From assembly GCF_009363115.1 (NCBI RefSeq), contig NZ_CP045298.1, forward strand, positions 945,001 to 1,009,000: 64,000 nt of DNA. The letters run 5' to 3'. Source of the DNA: Paenibacillus brasilensis. GTDB lineage: Bacteria > Bacillota > Bacilli > Paenibacillales > Paenibacillaceae. Shown here one piece after another: positions 8,958 through 16,955 of the stretch (position 1 is the stretch's first letter; every line of letters begins with the position of its first letter). A program made the position numbers and the translations under genes. The notes under the pieces were generated by a model. It had not been told where the DNA came from, did no database searches, and saw only the letters and a program-made list of their open reading frames with translations.

Positions 8958-9269
8958 TTACGCTTGGATTTTTTCAATCGTCACTTTCGTGTACGGTTGA
9001 CGATGACCTTGCTTCACATGGTAGTTCTTTTTAGGTTTGTATTTGTATACAACGACCTTTTGACCTTGACCATGCTTCTCAACTTTAGCTGTTACAGAAG
9101 CTCCGGAAAGAAGCGGTGTACCTGCTGTCAAGCCATTGTCGCCAGACACTGCCAGAACACGGTCGAACGTTACAGTTTCACCATCATTAGCTTCCAACTT
9201 CTCGATGAACAATACGTCGCCCTCTTGAACTTTGTATTGCTTACCACCTGTTTCGATAATTGCGTACAT
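8958..9269 (-). CDS. rplU: 50S ribosomal protein L21
   Basis: A structural protein of the large subunit. The 103-aa protein begins [20 protein letters not shown] and ends with the [14 protein letters not shown]-type block (here [18 protein letters not shown]). GGAGG precedes the ATG. It is first in rplU-prp-rpmA, behind a well-formed promoter and a 130-nt leader. Confidence 0.98.
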   Translation of the reverse strand: MYAIIETGGKQYKVQEGDVLFIEKLEANDGETVTFDRVLAVSGDNGLTAGTPLLSGASVTAKVEKHGQGQKVVVYKYKPKKNYHVKQGHRQPYTKVTIEKIQA

Positions 9270-9397
9270 TTGCTTGCACCTCCTTATGTCTCAGACTCGC
9301 CTAATAGCAGGTGGCAGATTCCCTTGGGATACTGCACTTCAGTACCTGATTGGAGCGGTTACAGCATGTGCAGCCAATCTTACGCATCACACATACC
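9270..9397 (-). ncRNA. Candidate L21 leader RNA (autoregulatory 5' UTR of rplU)
   Basis: The 5' UTR from the predicted start near 9396 to rplU is about 127 nt, long for a ribosomal operon, and contains short complementary segments. L21 leader structures are known before rplU in Firmicutes. I could not fold it against the family model, so the assignment rests on position and length. Confidence 0.55.
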
Positions 9398-9402
9398 AAA
9401 TG

Positions 9403-9431
9403 ATTGTAGCACAAGCTTCGTCCACATTCAA
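9403..9431 (-). promoter_or_regulatory. Sigma-A promoter of rplU-prp-rpmA
   Basis: On the minus strand TTGAAT (9431-9426), a 17-nt spacer and TACAAT (9408-9403). This is a good housekeeping match, placed at the correct distance for an rplU leader. Confidence 0.75.
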
Positions 9432-9469
9432 CCTTTAATTTTGATATGGTTATGATTTGCCGGATTGTT

Positions 9470-10654
9470 CTACATCAGCGTCTTTTCCTCACGCACCTTT
9501 TTACGGGTCATTTCCAGTAGCCCTAATCGCGTCCAGCCCACAACATAAGATTTGGTCCGATCCTTCTTCAGCCTGGCCTCCAGTACAGAGGATACTTCCC
9601 GACGGTTCTCCTCTTGCTCCATGTCAATAAAATCAATAATGATAATGCCACCAATATCGCGTACTCGCACTAGCCGGGCAATCTCTTCGGCTGCTTCAAT
9701 GTTAGTCCGGGTCACTGTCTCTTCCAAATTATTGCCGCCCGTAAACTTTCCGGTATTCACATCAATAACGGTCAATGCCTCGGTGTGATCAATAACAATG
9801 TATCCGCCGCCCTGGAGCCATACCTTTCGTGCAAAATCACGTTCCAACTGCTCGTTAATACCATAGGCATTAAATATCGTTTCTTCTGCACTACGGAATA
9901 TACTCACATGAGCTTTCGCCGGACCAATCTGTTGCAGCATGATTTCTGCATCCTTTGCTTGCTCCTCACTGTCAATGACCAGTTCATCCTGCTCTGGTGT
10001 AAACACATCCCGAATCAAGCGTTGAACGATGCTCAAATCCCTGTGTAATTCACATGGAGCGGAGCATTCACCAGCTTTACGCCGAATAAGCGCCCACTGC
10101 TGACGTAGCTGGTTCAGATCATTTTCAATCGCCTCTATACTCATTTCCTCCGAAACGGTCCGGATAATAATCCCTTCCTCACCCGTGCGCAGTTGCTCCC
10201 CCATTGCTTTCAAACGGGCACGTTCTCCCTCACGCTCTATTTTCTTGGATACAGCCACATAGTCGGCGCGGGGCATGTATACGATCCAACGACCCGGAAG
10301 CGAAAAATGAGTTGTCACTCTGGCCCCCTTGCTCCCAACAGCCTCTTTTAATACCTGTACTACAATTTCCTGACCCACCTTTAACAGTTCAGAAATGGAC
10401 GGCTTTACCTGCGGCTGCTTGTCCAAATGAGGATGAAGAACGTCATCCACATATAGAAAGGCATTCTTTCGTTGTCCAATGTCAACAAAAGCGGCTTGCA
10501 TACCCGGCAGGACATTGACTACCCTTGCTTTGAAAAAGGAACCTAAAATCCCCCGTTTTCGTGGCAGCTCAGCCGCATATTCAACTAATCGTCCCTCTTC
10601 CAACAGCGCCATTTGTGTCATCTGCTGCTGACACTGTACAATCATTTGCTTCAT
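9470..10654 (-). CDS. rng: Ribonuclease E/G family protein, short form
   Basis: An endoribonuclease of the RNase E/G family for rRNA/mRNA processing. The 394-aa protein has an N-terminal S1-like domain (ARVVNVLPGMQAAFVDIG, near residues 43-60), the RNase-H-like core and the catalytic aspartates in TVIDVNTGKFTGG and IIIDFIDMEQEENR. It stops at EMTRKKVREEKTLM, exactly where E. coli RNase G continues into the Cys-x-x-Cys zinc link and dimer domain; both are absent. AGAGG precedes the ATG. It lies between spoIVFB and rplU; B. subtilis has no RNase E/G. Confidence 0.88.
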   Translation of the reverse strand: MKQMIVQCQQQMTQMALLEEGRLVEYAAELPRKRGILGSFFKARVVNVLPGMQAAFVDIGQRKNAFLYVDDVLHPHLDKQPQVKPSISELLKVGQEIVVQVLKEAVGSKGARVTTHFSLPGRWIVYMPRADYVAVSKKIEREGERARLKAMGEQLRTGEEGIIIRTVSEEMSIEAIENDLNQLRQQWALIRRKAGECSAPCELHRDLSIVQRLIRDVFTPEQDELVIDSEEQAKDAEIMLQQIGPAKAHVSIFRSAEETIFNAYGINEQLERDFARKVWLQGGGYIVIDHTEALTVIDVNTGKFTGGNNLEETVTRTNIEAAEEIARLVRVRDIGGIIIIDFIDMEQEENRREVSSVLEARLKKDRTKSYVVGWTRLGLLEMTRKKVREEKTLM

Positions 10655-10703
10655 GGTTTTTCAACCTCTCTGAATACAGCCTCTTGCTTAACTCTTAAAG
10701 CAT

Positions 10704-11582
10704 TTATTTGGGCTTGGGTTCCTCGCCATCTGGCGGACGTGCCGCAAAATAAGAGCGAATAAGGCGCTGCTCCGGCAGCACGGCTACAATCCGCCCTTGT
10801 TCATTCATCACGTAAACCATATGATACCGATCTCTTCTAAAAAGACGCAAAACAGGCTCCAAATGTTTCACTGGCAAGGATACAATAGGTAAAGCAATAC
10901 TTCCCTTAGCTGCTTCACGGTAAAAAAGCTCGTCCCTCCCCAGCAAAAATCGTATAAAACGATAAGGGATATTACGATAATCCACAATATTAGAATAAAG
11001 CAAAAAAATCCCTACCGCCAGCAGATTTAAATGCACAGATCCATTTTGTCTTAACAGTGGAGAGATTCCAAAGATGCAAAATAGCAAGCTCGTCACGATA
11101 CTGGCCCGAAAAGTCCACACTAATGTACGGTGATAAGAAAGAAACAAGCTGATCAGCGACTGTAGTATTTTCCCACCATCTAGCGGTAAAATCGGCAGCA
11201 AATTGAACAGTGCAATAACTGCATTTCCCTGAATGACATAATTTACATAATCATGCTCAACCCCGTTCACATTTTTGAGACATAAAAGGATGATGATCAT
11301 GATTCCATTTTGCAGGGGACCAGCCAACGCTATGACGATTTCCTTCCACGCACTGAGCTTGCCCTGATCTTCAATGACCGCCACTCCTCCAAAGGGTAGC
11401 ATCTGTATGGAGAGCACTCGCGCGCCAAGCAATGAAGCGGCTACCGCATGACCTAGCTCATGGATAAACACTAGTGTAAACAGGGTTATGATCTCAATAA
11501 AATGCCCAGTCAACACAGAGGTCAGCATGACCAGCACAAATAGTGGATGCAGTGATAAGGTCACACCCCGGACATTAATCAA
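10704..11582 (-). CDS. spoIVFB: Intramembrane metalloprotease SpoIVFB
   Basis: A site-2-type M50 protease that cleaves pro-sigma-K in the outer forespore membrane. In the 292-aa protein the zinc ligands are visible as FIHELGH (His41, Glu42, His45) and NLLPILPLDGGK (Asp135). Several transmembrane helices span residues 8-200, and a CBS-like cytoplasmic domain with VYVMNEQGRIVAVLPE follows. The start is TTG (MINVRGV), overlapping the end of spoIVFA by 8 nt, so translation is probably coupled to its inhibitor partner, as in B. subtilis. Confidence 0.93.
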   Translation of the reverse strand: MINVRGVTLSLHPLFVLVMLTSVLTGHFIEIITLFTLVFIHELGHAVAASLLGARVLSIQMLPFGGVAVIEDQGKLSAWKEIVIALAGPLQNGIMIIILLCLKNVNGVEHDYVNYVIQGNAVIALFNLLPILPLDGGKILQSLISLFLSYHRTLVWTFRASIVTSLLFCIFGISPLLRQNGSVHLNLLAVGIFLLYSNIVDYRNIPYRFIRFLLGRDELFYREAAKGSIALPIVSLPVKHLEPVLRLFRRDRYHMVYVMNEQGRIVAVLPEQRLIRSYFAARPPDGEEPKPK

Positions 11583-12420
11583 GAGCTACCACTTCCGTTG
11601 GATCAATATACTGATCCCCCCTCTGCACTGCAAAAAACAGAGTCACCGCCTCATCGGCGCTACGGCTTGCTGGGAGTACACCGACCTCATCCCCCTCCTG
11701 AACCCAGTCGTTCACCTTTAAGGTAGAGCGGGAAATCCTTCCGTATGTTGCTGTAATACCACCCGTGTGACGAATTGTAATTGTAATCCCACTTTTGGGA
11801 TGATTCGAAATGTCCAATACACGTCCTGCATCTATACTTTTAACAGCGACAGCCCCATTGTTGGTAACACTCGGTGTAATTTCCACCCCTTTGAGACTTA
11901 GTGCAAACGGCTGTGTTACATCACCTTCAATCGGCGGAGAGGCCTTTCGCCCCGCATTCACCTTGTGCGCTTCAGTCTCTTCGCCAAAAATCGGCAAAAA
12001 GGAAGGGGCTCCGTCAAAATAAGCTCCATACCATTGTCTGGCGGCTGCAAAATCCATATCCTTCTTCAAGGAATCTGCGATAAACATTCTCAAATTCACC
12101 GCATAGGGAATATCCCAGCGAAACAATCCCCATACCATTCCAAATAATACAGTTGCCATTACTGTTCTGCGCCAAAAAGAAGTCCAAAAAGACGGACGAC
12201 GATTCTCTCCGAAAGATTGATGCCAGCGTTGCCGTTCGTTTTTCCACTCGGTTTCCGGGTCTCTGGGCAGATTTGCACTGATTACGGGCATTGGCTTCAT
12301 TTCTCTATTCCCGAGCCTGTCCTGATATACACCAGAGGAATGTGGTTTGGATTGCCCTCCCGCGATTAGCTGCTGTATACGTTCTTCTCTGCGCTGCTTG
12401 ATTCCGGAATTTTTATTCAT
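11575..12420 (-). CDS. spoIVFA: Stage IV sporulation protein FA (SpoIVFB regulator)
   Basis: SpoIVFA anchors and inhibits SpoIVFB together with BofA until forespore signalling. The 281-aa protein starts MNKNSGIKQRREERIQQLI at the ATG at 12420, with AGGGGG upstream. It has a basic cytoplasmic N-terminus, one transmembrane segment near residues 93-110, and a degenerate LytM/M23 domain at the C-terminus (ITIRHTGGITATYGRIS, VQEGDEVG). The HxH zinc residues of active M23 enzymes are not preserved, consistent with a binding role. A sigma-E promoter is expected upstream; I see only a CATACCT-like -10 and do not claim it. Confidence 0.9.
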   Translation of the reverse strand: MNKNSGIKQRREERIQQLIAGGQSKPHSSGVYQDRLGNREMKPMPVISANLPRDPETEWKNERQRWHQSFGENRRPSFWTSFWRRTVMATVLFGMVWGLFRWDIPYAVNLRMFIADSLKKDMDFAAARQWYGAYFDGAPSFLPIFGEETEAHKVNAGRKASPPIEGDVTQPFALSLKGVEITPSVTNNGAVAVKSIDAGRVLDISNHPKSGITITIRHTGGITATYGRISRSTLKVNDWVQEGDEVGVLPASRSADEAVTLFFAVQRGDQYIDPTEVVALD

Positions 12421-12512
12421 CCTGTTCAGCCCCCTCAGCGAGGTATGTTTGATACATCTTATGAGGACGGGCTTCAACTTATGTTGTTCAGTTCGGGATT
12501 ACGCTGCCGAAA

Positions 12513-12541
12513 AATCAAAAAAACCGGCGTAAATCCACCGG
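12513..12541 (-). terminator. Rho-independent terminator before spoIVFA
   Basis: On the minus strand CCGGTGGATTTACGCCGG is followed by T7-8. It isolates spoIVFA-spoIVFB from the min/mre genes upstream. Confidence 0.85.
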
Positions 12542-12578
12542 ATACATGGGCATATGAAGGATAGCAAGATAAAGCAAA

Positions 12579-12614
12579 GACACTTAAATAAGATTAATCA
12601 CTTATTTAAGTGTC
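12579..12614. repeat. Perfect 14-bp inverted repeat, 8-nt loop
   Basis: GACACTTAAATAAG and CTTATTTAAGTGTC are exact reverse complements separated by ATTAATCA. The stem is AT-rich and followed on the minus strand by a weak T-rich tract (TTTGCTTTATCTTG). It could be an auxiliary terminator for minD or a protein-binding dyad. Confidence 0.8.
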
Positions 12615-12631
12615 CAGCAAATAAAAAGATA

Positions 12632-12667
12632 GCATGGCTTTAAAAAGCCTGAAAATCTTCGCCATGC
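12632..12667 (-). terminator. Probable terminator after minD
   Basis: GCATGGC pairs with GCCATGC around a 22-nt interior; on the minus strand TATCTTTTTATTT follows. It is a plausible end for the mre-min transcript, about 200 nt beyond minD. Confidence 0.55.
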
Positions 12668-12865
12668 CTTTCACTACATCCTCCTGAAGGGGACACGCAG
12701 GAAGGGGCGGAGTGGGGGATTTGAATCTGGAGAAGCGAAGCGTTCGCCTTTGCCTGTGAATTCCAACCATTTACGGTTTCAACAATCAGCGGAATTCAGA
12801 GACAACAGCGATCGTAAGATCAAATCACACGCGGAGCGTCTCCCAACTAAAACTCATGGTTTTAC

Positions 12866-13663
12866 TCATCCACCCATACCAAAAAATTTCTTAAAGCGTG
12901 TCATTACGCTTTTCTTTTGATCCATCTGCATGAGGGGTACCGTATCGCCCAAAATCCGTCTCGCAATGTTGCGGTAGGCAATCGCTGCTTGTGAATCTGG
13001 ATTCATGACAGTAGGTTCCCCTGTATTGGCTGCTTTGATGACCATTTCATCATCAGGAACGATCCCAATGAGGTCTATGCTAAGCACTTGTAAAATCCCA
13101 TCAATATCCAGCATATCCCCAGATTTAACCATGCTGTTGCGAATACGGTTAACCACCAGCTTGGGTGAAGTCACATGTGAACTTTCCAGCAAACCAATGA
13201 CCCGGTCAGCATCGCGTACGGCAGCATTTTCCGGGGTAGTTACAACAATGGCCTGATCCGCCCCGGCAATGGCATTTTTGAAGCCTTGCTCAATACCCGC
13301 AGGGCAGTCAATCAATATATATTCAAAATCCTTTTTAAGCTCCAAAATAATATCCTTAACCTGCTCAGGCGTAACAGCACTCTTGTCCTTAGTTTGAGCG
13401 GCAGGCAGCATGTACAGCTCCTCAAAGCGCTTATCCTTGACCAAAGCCTGATTTAAACGGCAACGACCTTCGGCTACATCAACAAGATCATAAATAATCC
13501 GATTTTCCAGACCCATTACCACGTCCAGATTACGCAAACCGATATCGGTATCCACCAGGCACACCTTTTTGCCGAGCAGTGCAAGCGCTGTTCCTATATT
13601 GGCTGACGTCGTCGTTTTACCGACGCCGCCTTTTCCTGAAGTGACGACGATAGCCTCTCCCAT
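12866..13663 (-). CDS. minD: Septum site-determining ATPase MinD
   Basis: A ParA-type membrane ATPase that places MinC at the poles to block aberrant division. The 265-aa protein has the deviant Walker A KGGVGKTTTSANIG (residues 10-23), the switch/Walker B region LIDCPAGIEQG, and the C-terminal amphipathic membrane-targeting helix MTRFKKFFGMGG. It lies 3 nt after minC and ends the mreB-C-D-minC-D series, the B. subtilis order. Confidence 0.97.
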   Translation of the reverse strand: MGEAIVVTSGKGGVGKTTTSANIGTALALLGKKVCLVDTDIGLRNLDVVMGLENRIIYDLVDVAEGRCRLNQALVKDKRFEELYMLPAAQTKDKSAVTPEQVKDIILELKKDFEYILIDCPAGIEQGFKNAIAGADQAIVVTTPENAAVRDADRVIGLLESSHVTSPKLVVNRIRNSMVKSGDMLDIDGILQVLSIDLIGIVPDDEMVIKAANTGEPTVMNPDSQAAIAYRNIARRILGDTVPLMQMDQKKSVMTRFKKFFGMGG

Positions 13664-13666
13664 GTG

Positions 13667-14329
13667 CTACACCCCTTTGAACACGTTAAAATCGCGGCCC
13701 AGACGCACGATATTGCTCATTTTATCTATTTGCATAGCGCCATCCTTGAGATACGCAAATTCCATGCCGGATTCACGTGTCTCCCATTCGTCTGGTGGAC
13801 GGCTGATCATTTCGGAAATTCGCAGTTGTGTCGGTGCAAAATAGGAGGCCGCGATAATCGCTTCGCTGTTTCCCTCCATGCCTGCGTGCGCCATGCCCCG
13901 TAGAGCACCAAGGACATAGATATCACCAGTACATGTTATAATTCCGCCCGGGTTTACATCTCCTAAAAAAAGTAGATTTCCGTTATGATGAAGCACTTGA
14001 CCTGACCGGATAATCCCTGTCACCGTGTGAGTAGGGGGCTTTCCCTGCACTTCGGCAGGTAGCCCGGGCGATTCTATAGAACGTATAAGCAGATTCCCCT
14101 TCTGCCTCAAAATCTCCAGAATACTTTCCTTCTGTTCCTCTGTCACTTCCCGGCTTCCCAGCTTAATATCCACATGAATGATTGGGCCTGTTAAAATATT
14201 CTGATGACTGTGCTCCAGCTTAAATCGCAGCTCACCTAGCAAATCCTCAAACTCGCATTGATCGTCCAGCAGGAATACCAGGCCGTCTTTGATGCCTTTA
14301 ATCGTGACATGATTCGATTTCACTGCCAT
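13667..14329 (-). CDS. minC: Septum site-determining protein MinC
   Basis: An FtsZ-assembly inhibitor working with MinD. The 220-aa protein has an N-terminal FtsZ-inhibiting domain (residues 1-100, VTIKGIKDGLVFLLDDQCEF) and a C-terminal beta-helix (IRSGQVLHHNGNLLFLGDVNPGG, GDIYVLGALRGMAHAG) that dimerises and binds MinD. GGAGGG precedes the ATG. The 82 nt upstream to mreD hold no clear terminator, so it is probably part of the mre transcript. Confidence 0.95.
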   Translation of the reverse strand: MAVKSNHVTIKGIKDGLVFLLDDQCEFEDLLGELRFKLEHSHQNILTGPIIHVDIKLGSREVTEEQKESILEILRQKGNLLIRSIESPGLPAEVQGKPPTHTVTGIIRSGQVLHHNGNLLFLGDVNPGGIITCTGDIYVLGALRGMAHAGMEGNSEAIIAASYFAPTQLRISEMISRPPDEWETRESGMEFAYLKDGAMQIDKMSNIVRLGRDFNVFKGV

Positions 14330-14411
14330 TAGCCTGTCCCTCCTATTTCAATCATTTCGTCCCCGGGACGTCAAATCCCTGCTAACCTGGACAAAATGTG
14401 TGTAAAAAGAC

Positions 14412-14942
14412 CTAGACAGCTTCTTCTTTTTTCACACGGGTACCCAAACGCTGCAATTGCTTGCGCACGGGGACATAAATAATGAGGGCAAACAGAAAAT
14501 GGATAAACAAATCAGGAATCATATACTGTGCTAGCGCCCAGTCGAAAGTCTGATGGTTCAGCTGGAACAGCTGATCAATGGCAAAAAGCATAGAGTCCAG
14601 CAGAAAACTTCCAATCAACACAACTGCCATCATAATGGGCATCGGTGCACGTCTGGCTGTAAAAACAAGCCCCAATAAGTATGCAGACAACCCCATTGCA
14701 AAAGAGTAAGGCCCAATGATAAACCCGTAATAGACCACATCATGAATAAGTCCAAATACAATCCCCAGCACTAATGCGGTATGGCGGCTGTAATAAACAG
14801 ATACAAACAAAATTACGACATATACGAGATTAGGCACCATCCTTGAATGCCAGCTATCGGGAAGAAGCCACGGAAGAATCGTTCCTTCGGCTATAAACAA
14901 CACAAACAGCAGCAGTATTAAGACCTGACCGCGCATCTTCAT
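14412..14942 (-). CDS. mreD: Rod shape-determining protein MreD
   Basis: A small membrane subunit of the elongasome. The 176-aa product is strongly hydrophobic, with about five transmembrane helices (VLILLLFVLFIAEGTILPWL at the N-terminus). It shares one base with the mreC stop (TAATG), so translation is coupled. Position between mreC and minC is as in B. subtilis. Confidence 0.93.
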   Translation of the reverse strand: MKMRGQVLILLLFVLFIAEGTILPWLLPDSWHSRMVPNLVYVVILFVSVYYSRHTALVLGIVFGLIHDVVYYGFIIGPYSFAMGLSAYLLGLVFTARRAPMPIMMAVVLIGSFLLDSMLFAIDQLFQLNHQTFDWALAQYMIPDLFIHFLFALIIYVPVRKQLQRLGTRVKKEEAV

Positions 14943-15799
14943 TATTCCGGTACCTCAGGAGTGTACAAAACGAACAGTTCCTTCCAATCCACAAAGCTGG
15001 CTGCCGGTTTAATAATCGCTGTCCGTGTTTGACCAAACTCCCCAACCTGAATTTTTTCAACTGTACCAATCTGCAGGTTCTTACGGAATTTCCCGCCTCC
15101 ACCAGACGTAATAATCTGATCGCCCTTGGCAATGGGATCATCTTCCGAAATTTTCGTCATTTGAAACGTATTGGTAACAGGATCATAGCTTTCTACCATG
15201 CCAAATGTTTTTTCTTTCCCTAGTGCAGTAGCAGCGATTGCATAAGAGTTTGGATTTTTAGGGTCCAAAGTAGTCAGTAACGTCACTGTAGAGGTGAAAT
15301 TAGCGGTTCTGCTAATAACTCCTACAAAGCCTTCCATAGATCTTACTTCCTGGCCGACTCGCGCTCCATCCTTTTCCCCAATATCGATGACGAGTGTTTT
15401 GGAATCATTGCTGACACTGTTCACTTGAGCAACACGCCAATCATAATTGTCTTTCGCCATTTGCTCCTTAGTAAACTTCAATTCTTCCTTATATCTAGCA
15501 TTAGTCTCTTTAAGATTGCGGGTCTGAATCTGCTCGGTAGTTAGTTGTGCCACTGCAATTTTCAAACGTTCGTTTTCTTTATAGATGCTCCGCATATTTC
15601 CGATATCTTCAAAGAAGCCCGCTATTGCTGAAGCGGGCCTGTAAAAGATACCTTGCACAAAGCCAATTGAATCTCTGGCGAACTTCTCTGGCCAGGTTAA
15701 GGAACTTCTCTGTCCAAGTGTAATCCCCATAAGGGCAATAAACAGAACGATTCCGATCAATAGAATAAATAGTCTTTTATTGCCAAACAGCTTAAACAG
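14942..15799 (-). CDS. mreC: Rod shape-determining protein MreC (apparent CTG start)
   Basis: An extracytoplasmic scaffold of cell-wall elongation. From the CTG at 15799 the product is 285 aa: a short basic N-terminus (LFKLFGNKRLF), one transmembrane helix, a coiled coil (residues about 75-120, YKENERLKIAVAQL) and the beta-barrel MreC core. The NKRL block just before the membrane helix is typical of Bacillales MreC. The next in-frame start is a TTG at 15760, which would remove the basic anchor and has no ribosome binding site; GGGGGTG lies 6 nt before the CTG, and an in-frame TAG is two codons upstream. CTG therefore seems to be the start. Confidence 0.88.
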   Translation of the reverse strand: MFKLFGNKRLFILLIGIVLFIALMGITLGQRSSLTWPEKFARDSIGFVQGIFYRPASAIAGFFEDIGNMRSIYKENERLKIAVAQLTTEQIQTRNLKETNARYKEELKFTKEQMAKDNYDWRVAQVNSVSNDSKTLVIDIGEKDGARVGQEVRSMEGFVGVISRTANFTSTVTLLTTLDPKNPNSYAIAATALGKEKTFGMVESYDPVTNTFQMTKISEDDPIAKGDQIITSGGGGKFRKNLQIGTVEKIQVGEFGQTRTAIIKPAASFVDWKELFVLYTPEVPE

Positions 15800-15815
15800 T
15801 TCCTACACCCCCGAT

Positions 15816-16850
15816 TCAACGTTTGGAACGGACGGCAGAACTGCTCCGCGATTTGAACAAATGGATATTTTCAAGTGCTCTGCCCGTACCAATCGCTACA
15901 CAGTCCAGAGGATTTTCCGCTACGATCACCGGCATACCGGTTTCACCCGCCAACAGCTTGTCCAGGTTACGCAAAAGTGCTCCACCGCCAGTCAGTACAA
16001 TTCCTCTGTCCATGATGTCTGCCGCTAACTCGGGAGGACATTTTTCCAGGGTTACTTTGACCGCATCCACAATCGCATTCACTGTATCCGACAACGCTTC
16101 GCTAATTTCATCGGAAGTAATCGTAATTGTCTTCGGCAAGCCTGTCACCAGATCGCGTCCACGGATTTCCGATGTCTCCACCTGCTCTAATGGCATAGCA
16201 GAACCAACTTCCATTTTCAGCTGCTCTGAAGTCCGCTCACCAATCATCAGGTTATATTGACGCTTCACGTACTGGATGATGGACTCATCCATTTCATCAC
16301 CAGCCACACGCACGGAACGACTTGTTACAATCCCGCCCAAGGAAATGACTGCAACCTCGGTTGTACCTCCACCGATATCGACAACCATACTGCCCGTAGG
16401 CTCCCATACAGGAAGATCAGCGCCAATTGCCGCTGCAAACGGCTCCTCAATCGTGTACGCCTCTCTCGCGCCTGCTTGCTTCGTCGCATCTTCAACCGCA
16501 CGCTGCTCCACCGCAGTAATGCCTGAAGGCACGCAAACCATCACGTTTGGATGACGTGGAAACAAAGAACGTTGGGCTTGCGCCTGACGAATAAAATATT
16601 TGATCATCGTAGCTGTCGTATCAAAATCAGCAATGACGCCATCCTTCATCGGACGAATCGCACGGATATTCCCAGGTGTGCGACCAATCATTTTTTTCGC
16701 GGATTCACCCACAGCCTCAATGGTTTTTGTATCTGTACGCAAAGCGACTACAGATGGTTCACGAACCACAATTCCTTTTCCTCTTACGTATACCAGCGTA
16801 TTTGCCGTCCCCAAGTCAATTCCTAAATCTTTTGTAAAGCCACCCAGCAT
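15816..16850 (-). CDS. mreB: Rod shape-determining protein MreB
   Basis: A bacterial actin that directs peptidoglycan synthesis. The 344-aa protein has the phosphate-1 motif [10 protein letters not shown] (residues 11-20), phosphate-2 [18 protein letters not shown] and the adenosine motif [20 protein letters not shown] precedes the ATG. It is the first gene of mreBCD-minCD and is 105 nt from radC; an AT-rich stretch (16930-16960) may include its promoter. Confidence 0.97.
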   Translation of the reverse strand: MLGGFTKDLGIDLGTANTLVYVRGKGIVVREPSVVALRTDTKTIEAVGESAKKMIGRTPGNIRAIRPMKDGVIADFDTTATMIKYFIRQAQAQRSLFPRHPNVMVCVPSGITAVEQRAVEDATKQAGAREAYTIEEPFAAAIGADLPVWEPTGSMVVDIGGGTTEVAVISLGGIVTSRSVRVAGDEMDESIIQYVKRQYNLMIGERTSEQLKMEVGSAMPLEQVETSEIRGRDLVTGLPKTITITSDEISEALSDTVNAIVDAVKVTLEKCPPELAADIMDRGIVLTGGGALLRNLDKLLAGETGMPVIVAENPLDCVAIGTGRALENIHLFKSRSSSAVRSKR

Positions 16851-16955
16851 GATGTAATCTCCTTTTCTCTTCCCTGAAATCTGTTATCCATGTATAAACG
16901 GTTTATTCAGGCCGGCCTAGCCGGTCGTATTTAAATGTTTGATTTAAATATTATA

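Larger units (their letters stand above)
12542..12865. other. Intergenic region with stacked inverted repeats and a repeat-like element
   Basis: There is no credible gene in this 324-nt stretch. It holds a perfect 14-bp inverted repeat (12579-12614), a second hairpin (12632-12667), and a GC-richer block (about 12690-12850) with internal self-complementary pieces: GCGAA-GCG-TTCGC near 12736-12750, and GAATTCC near 12758 facing GGAATTC near 12791. The block's composition (GGGGCGGAGTGGGG, GCGGAGCGTCTCC) differs from the flanking sequence and looks like a dispersed non-coding repeat, but only one copy is in the window. Confidence 0.6.

Noticed and set aside
12418-12480. Sigma-E promoter of spoIVFA
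   Set aside because: A CATACCT-like -10 exists but no -35 at the proper distance; biologically expected, not supported by sequence.
16905-16930. Terminator after radC (GGCCGG-type palindrome)
   Set aside because: The stem is only about 5 bp and has no U-tract.
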